This document shows, piece after piece, positions 60,165-64,000 of a stretch of 64,000 bases of DNA; position 1 is the stretch's first letter; the number at the start of each line of letters is the position of its first letter. Below the pieces are notes generated by a model, which had not been told where the DNA came from, did not search any database, and worked only from the letters and a program-made list of their open reading frames with translations. The translations under genes and the position numbers were made by a program. Source of the DNA: Streptantibioticus silvisoli (GTDB taxonomy: Bacteria > Actinomycetota > Actinomycetes > Streptomycetales > Streptomycetaceae); the NCBI RefSeq assembly GCF_027947535.2, contig NZ_JAAGKO020000034.1:34213-98212 (forward strand). Reading direction: 5' to 3'.

Positions 60165-60490
60165 CCGGCCCGCTCCCGGGCGCCCTGGCGCACCAGGTCC
60201 AGCAGACCGGGGAAGCGGGCGTCCAGCTCCTCCTTACGCAGGACGACCTCGCACCGGTTGCCGTGGTCGCGCTGGATGACCAGCCCCGCGTCGCTCATGA
60301 CCCGCAGGTGATGGGTGAGGGAGGACCGGCTCAACGGCAGGTTGAAGGACGCGCAGTTCCCGGCCGTCCAGTCGTCCCGCGTCAGCAGGCTCTCCACGAT
60401 CCGGGCGCGGGCGGGATGGGCGAGGGCACTGAAGACGGCGGCCATCCCGATCGCGTTCAGGTCCGGGTGACGACTACGCGGCTCGGCCAT
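60155..60490 (-). CDS. ArsR/SmtB-family transcriptional repressor
   Basis: This 111-residue winged-helix repressor shows AVFSALAHPARARIVESLL, LPLSRSSLTHHLRVMSDAG, then LVIQRDHGNRCEVVLRKEEL, the recognition helix and wing of ArsR proteins. A single Cys in GNCASF and one in the wing do not form the classical CxC metal site, so the signal may be redox or organic. GAGGTGG precedes the ATG closely. It is divergent from the pntA promoter, and an inverted repeat lies in the shared gap, so control of the transhydrogenase operon is likely (inference). Confidence 0.9.
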   Translation of the reverse strand: MAEPRSRHPDLNAIGMAAVFSALAHPARARIVESLLTRDDWTAGNCASFNLPLSRSSLTHHLRVMSDAGLVIQRDHGNRCEVVLRKEELDARFPGLLDLVRQGARERAGAR

Positions 60491-60555
60491 GTCCCACCTC
60501 TCACGGTACGTATCACACCTTATCCCAGCCTTATCCCAGGTTGAACGCCGCACAT

Positions 60556-60577
60556 AGGTAAGGACTTCCCCATACCT
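60556..60577. promoter_or_regulatory. Inverted repeat, candidate ArsR operator
   Basis: AGGTAAGG-N6-CCATACCT, arms matching at 7 of 8 positions, directly upstream of the pntA -35 box. A direct pair of CCTTATCCCAG motifs lies nearer the ArsR start (about 60518-60539). Confidence 0.55.
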
Positions 60578-60582
60578 ACGCA

Positions 60583-60612
60583 TTGACTGTGAACTTCGGC
60601 CGGCACTACGCT
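60583..60612 (+). promoter_or_regulatory. Promoter of pntA-pntB
   Basis: TTGACT and TACGCT with an 18-bp spacer; a good housekeeping-type promoter. Leader of about 135 nt to the pntA ATG. Confidence 0.6.
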
Positions 60613-60753
60613 CGCGTGCGAACGTGGACGTAATCGCCCAACCCCGGCCAGGATGGAACCGCCGGGTGTGCCGTGCGCCCCGCCGGCCGCACCGCCGCGA
60701 CGCGTCCTCCCCGGCCCCGCCGGACCGCGTTTCCTCCCGAGAGAGGCAGCCGC

Positions 60754-62304
60754 ATGAACGCACCAGGACCGCAGACGCTGGGCGTGCCCGCCGAGTCCGC
60801 CCCGGGGGAGACCCGGGTGGCCGCGACGCCGGAGACCGTACGGCGGCTGATCGCGCTGGGGTACGAGGTCGTCGTGGAGACCGGGGCGGGCACCGCGTCC
60901 GGCTTCACCGACGACGCGTACACCGCCGCCGGCGCCCGGTTGGGCGACGCCTGGACGAGTGACGTCGTGCTGAAGGTCAACGCGCCGGCCGGCCACGAGA
61001 TCGAGCGGCTGGCCGACGGCGCGACCCTGGTCGGCCTGCTGGCCCCCGCCTTCAACCCGGACCTGGTCGACGCCCTCGCGGCGCGGCCGGTGACCGCGCT
61101 GTCGATGGACGCGGTGCCGCGGATCTCGCGGGCGCAGTCGCTGGACGTCCTCAGTTCGATGGCCAACATCGCCGGGTACCGGGCGGTGATCGAGGCGGCG
61201 CACGTCTTCGGCCGGTTCTTCGCCGGCCAGGTCACCGCGGCCGGCAAGGTGCCGCCCGCCAAGGTGCTGGTGGCCGGTGCCGGGGTCGCCGGGCTGGCCG
61301 CCATCGGTGCGGCCGGCAGCCTGGGCGCGATCGTGCGGGCCACCGACCCGCGCCCGGAGGTGGCCGAGCAGGTGCGGTCGCTGGGCGGGGAGTTCCTGGC
61401 CGTCGAGGTGGCCCAGGAGGCGAGCACCGACGGGTACGCCAGGGCGACCTCCGAGGACTACGACCGGCGGGCCGCGCAGATCTACTCCGAGCAGGCCGCC
61501 GACGTCGACGTCATCATCACCACCGCGCTGATCCCCGGCCGTCCGGCGCCGCGGCTGATCACCGCCGAGGACGTCGCCGCGATGCGGCCCGGCAGTGTGA
61601 TCGTCGACATGGCGGCCGCCCAGGGCGGCAACGTGGCGGGCACGGTGGCCGGCAAGGCCGTGGTCACCGGCAACGGCGTCACCATCATCGGGTACACCGA
61701 CCTGCCGGGCCGGCTGCCCGCCCAGGCCTCCCAGCTGTACGGCACCAACGTGGTCAACCTGATGAAGCTGCTGACGCCGGGCAAGGACGGGCAACTGGTC
61801 CTCGATCTCGACGACGTCGTGCAGCGGGCGATGACGGTGGTCCACGACGGCGCGAAGACCTGGCCGCCGCCACCGGTGCAGGTCTCCGCCGCACCGGCGC
61901 CGCCCACCGCGCCGGCGGCGGCCCCGGCCGCGCCCGCCGCGGCAAAACGGCTCCCGCCGGGCGCGGCCAAGTACCTGGTGACCGGCTGCGCGGCGGTGGC
62001 GCTGTTCGTGCTCACCGCGTTCTCGCCGAGCCAGCTGATCGGCAACTTCACCGTCTTCTTCCTCGCGATCGTCATCGGGTACTACGTCATCGGCAAGGTG
62101 CACCACGCGCTGCACACCCCGCTGATGTCGGTCACCAACGCCATCTCCGGCGTGGTCGTGGTGGGCGCGCTGCTCCAGATCGGCCGGGCCGGGGCCGCGG
62201 TCACCGTGCTGGCGTTCGCCGCGATCCTGCTGGCGAGCATCAACATCTTCGGCGGATTCGCCGTCACCCGCCGGATGCTCGGCATGTTCTCGTCGAGGGG
62301 CTGA
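60754..62304 (+). CDS. pntA: NAD(P) transhydrogenase, alpha subunit (fused PntAA-PntAB)
   Basis: The 516-residue subunit has an NAD(H)-binding domain I in residues 1-385: [20 protein letters not shown], then [20 protein letters not shown] with the Rossmann glycine motif, [20 protein letters not shown], and a D-M-A-A-x-x-G-G-N loop. A Pro/Ala linker leads to four membrane helices (about 408-510), the PntAB part that is a separate gene in many actinobacteria. With PntB it uses the proton gradient to make NADPH from NADH. GAGAGG is upstream of the ATG; pntB follows after 5 nt, so they form one operon, probably under the divergent ArsR. Confidence 0.95.
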   Translation: MNAPGPQTLGVPAESAPGETRVAATPETVRRLIALGYEVVVETGAGTASGFTDDAYTAAGARLGDAWTSDVVLKVNAPAGHEIERLADGATLVGLLAPAFNPDLVDALAARPVTALSMDAVPRISRAQSLDVLSSMANIAGYRAVIEAAHVFGRFFAGQVTAAGKVPPAKVLVAGAGVAGLAAIGAAGSLGAIVRATDPRPEVAEQVRSLGGEFLAVEVAQEASTDGYARATSEDYDRRAAQIYSEQAADVDVIITTALIPGRPAPRLITAEDVAAMRPGSVIVDMAAAQGGNVAGTVAGKAVVTGNGVTIIGYTDLPGRLPAQASQLYGTNVVNLMKLLTPGKDGQLVLDLDDVVQRAMTVVHDGAKTWPPPPVQVSAAPAPPTAPAAAPAAPAAAKRLPPGAAKYLVTGCAAVALFVLTAFSPSQLIGNFTVFFLAIVIGYYVIGKVHHALHTPLMSVTNAISGVVVVGALLQIGRAGAAVTVLAFAAILLASINIFGGFAVTRRMLGMFSSRG

Positions 62305-62309
62305 CCGCC

Positions 62310-63776
62310 ATGACCGCAACCACCGCCTCCCAGGCCGCGTACATCGTCGCCGCCCTGCTGTTCATCCTCAGCCTGGCCGGCCTGTCGAAGCACGAGACGT
62401 CCCGGTCGGGCATCGTCTTCGGCATCGCCGGCATGGTCATCGCCCTGGCCGCCACCATCGGGCTGGCCGTGCGGAGCATCACCGCCACCGGCGTCGTACT
62501 GCTGGTCGCCGCCATGGTGATCGGCGCGGTGATCGGCCTGCGGCGGGCCCGCCGGGTCGAGATGACCGGCATGCCCGAACTGATCGCGCTGCTGCACAGC
62601 TTCGTCGGCCTGGCCGCCGTCCTGGTCGGCTGGAACGGCTACCTCGACGTCGAGGCCAGGGGCGGCGCGCAGACCGCGGTGCTCGGCTCGCTGCTGCGCA
62701 TCCACCACGCCGAGGTCTTCATCGGGGTGTTCATCGGCGCGGTGACCTTCACCGGTTCGATCATCGCGTACCTGAAGCTGTCGGCGCGCATCCCGTCCAA
62801 GCCGCTCACCCTGCCCGGCAAGAACGCCGTCAACCTCGGCGCGCTGGCGGCCTTCGTGGTGCTGACGGCGCTGTTCGTGATCCACCCCGACCTGGGCCTG
62901 CTCATCGCGGTCACCGTGGTGGCGCTGGCCCTGGGCCTGCACCTGGTGGCCTCGATCGGCGGCGGCGACATGCCCGTCGTGGTCTCCATGCTCAACAGCT
63001 ACTCCGGCTGGGCCGCGGCGGCCTCCGGCTTCCTGCTGAACAACACGCTGCTGATCGTCACCGGCGCGCTGGTGGGCTCCTCCGGCGCCTACCTGTCCTA
63101 CATCATGTGCCAGGCGATGAACCGCTCGTTCCTGTCGGTCATCGCGGGCGGCTTCGGCATCGAGGCGGCGTCCGGCGACACCACGGACTACGGCGAGCAC
63201 CGCGAGATCAGCGCCGAGGACACCGCCGAACTGCTGGCCGGCGCGGAGTCGGTGGTCATCACGCCCGGGTACGGCATGGCGGTCGCCCAGGCGCAGTACC
63301 CGGTCGCCGAACTCACCCGCGCGCTGCGGGCCCGCGGCGTCGACGTACGGTTCGGCATCCACCCGGTGGCCGGCCGACTCCCCGGTCACATGAACGTACT
63401 GCTGGCCGAGGCGAAGGTGCCGTACGACATCGTCCTGGAGATGGACGAGATCAACGACGACTTCCCGCGCACCTCGGTCGTGCTGGTCATCGGCGCCAAC
63501 GACACCGTCAACCCGTCGGCCGCCGAGGACCCGGGCAGCCCGATCGCCGGTATGCCGGTGCTGCGGGTGTGGGACGCGGCCGACGTCGTCGTCTTCAAGC
63601 GGTCCATGGCCCCCGGCTACGCCGGCGTGCAGAACCCGCTGTTCTTCCGGGACAACACCCGCATGCTGTTCGGCGACGCGAAACAGCGGGTCGAGGACAT
63701 CCTGCGGGCCCTGGGACCGGCCGGCGCACCGGGCGACGGCGCCGAACGGCGGTCGCTGCGCGCTCCGGCGGGCTGA
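62310..63776 (+). CDS. pntB: NAD(P) transhydrogenase, beta subunit
   Basis: This 488-residue membrane subunit has about eight or nine helices in residues 1-275 carrying the proton channel; the [19 protein letters not shown] region holds the key channel histidine. The NADP(H)-binding domain III runs from about 300: [20 protein letters not shown], the [20 protein letters not shown] loop, [20 protein letters not shown], and [20 protein letters not shown] near the end, all standard PntB motifs. Length fits the family. The start ATG is 5 nt after the pntA stop. Confidence 0.96.
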   Translation: MTATTASQAAYIVAALLFILSLAGLSKHETSRSGIVFGIAGMVIALAATIGLAVRSITATGVVLLVAAMVIGAVIGLRRARRVEMTGMPELIALLHSFVGLAAVLVGWNGYLDVEARGGAQTAVLGSLLRIHHAEVFIGVFIGAVTFTGSIIAYLKLSARIPSKPLTLPGKNAVNLGALAAFVVLTALFVIHPDLGLLIAVTVVALALGLHLVASIGGGDMPVVVSMLNSYSGWAAAASGFLLNNTLLIVTGALVGSSGAYLSYIMCQAMNRSFLSVIAGGFGIEAASGDTTDYGEHREISAEDTAELLAGAESVVITPGYGMAVAQAQYPVAELTRALRARGVDVRFGIHPVAGRLPGHMNVLLAEAKVPYDIVLEMDEINDDFPRTSVVLVIGANDTVNPSAAEDPGSPIAGMPVLRVWDAADVVVFKRSMAPGYAGVQNPLFFRDNTRMLFGDAKQRVEDILRALGPAGAPGDGAERRSLRAPAG

Positions 63777-63812
63777 CCGGCACGGGCGGGAAAAGTGCCC
63801 CCCGGCCGGGGA

Positions 63813-63832
63813 CGCCGGGGGCGCTCCCGGCG
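63813..63832 (+). terminator. Hairpin after pntB
   Basis: CGCCGGG-N6-CCCGGCG about 35 nt beyond the pntB stop, without a T-run. The remaining 170 bp of the window hold no gene I can support. Confidence 0.5.
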
Positions 63833-64000
63833 TAACGTACGGGCGTGTACGGAGGGGTGGAGCGGGGTTTCCGGGAACGCACGCCGACGCGGCGCCGGAC
63901 GATCCCCCGCGTCGCCCGGCAGCCCAAAAGCACGTTCGTGTGACCATCGCACTTTGTTCGTCGTCGCAGGTCAGAGGCGATATCGGATGGGCATAGATCC

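Noticed and set aside
63987..64000. ATG GGC ATA GAT at the very end of the window, possibly the first codons of a gene
   Set aside because: Only four codons are visible and no clear ribosome site precedes them; cannot be supported.

Overview
The window is very GC-rich, high-coding-density actinobacterial DNA. Gene content points to Streptomyces or a close streptomycete relative: a divergent hsp18/rheA pair with its operator, SigB-type promoters, a gamma-butyrolactone-receptor-like regulator, a large NRPS cluster with MbtH, and several TAGCGT-type -10 boxes with apparently leaderless starts.

Region by region. 1-7.3 kb: the end of a DNA glycosylase gene, then a patch of small stress genes (hsp18/rheA, an SRPBCC protein, a DUF2945 protein, a short hydrophobic membrane protein, a hydrophilic 131-residue protein). 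Three of these have matching SigB-like promoters with the same 14-nt spacing. A flavin monooxygenase lies among them. 7.4-16.4 kb: ordinary accessory metabolism (methyltransferase, PNPOx flavoenzyme, M24 peptidase, a decayed dipZ, DinB-like protein, acetyltransferase). Two regulator/enzyme divergons follow: WYL regulator with an alpha/beta hydrolase (and a downstream SDR), and MerR with an Old Yellow Enzyme. 16.7-23.7 kb: a mobile island bounded by two inverted, degenerate copies of one IS5-type element. It holds a decayed ISL3 transposase, a STAND-type NB-ARC/TPR protein with about 12 near-identical 126-bp TPR repeats, and a small membrane protein upstream of it. 23.7-26 kb: a murG paralogue whose stop codon coincides with the IS target site, and a DUF1206 membrane protein.

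26.6-49.3 kb is the main feature: an mbtH gene and two NRPS genes on the minus strand. Together they encode C(starter)-A-T / C-A-T / C-A-T / C-A-T-E / C-A-T / C-A-T-Reductase. The domain order predicts an N-acylated hexapeptide, epimerised at residue 4 and released reductively as a C-terminal aldehyde (or alcohol). The last adenylation domain reads clearly as Phe, so a lipopeptide phenylalaninal, a protease/proteasome-inhibitor type scaffold, is the best guess. An MFS exporter and an MMPL/TetR pair follow.

55-64 kb returns to primary functions: phosphoglucomutase, a CPA1 Na+/H+ antiporter, a ScbR-like TetR regulator, and an ArsR repressor divergent from a two-gene proton-translocating transhydrogenase operon (pntA-pntB). 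Coding calls rest on motifs read by eye. No alignment or database search was run.
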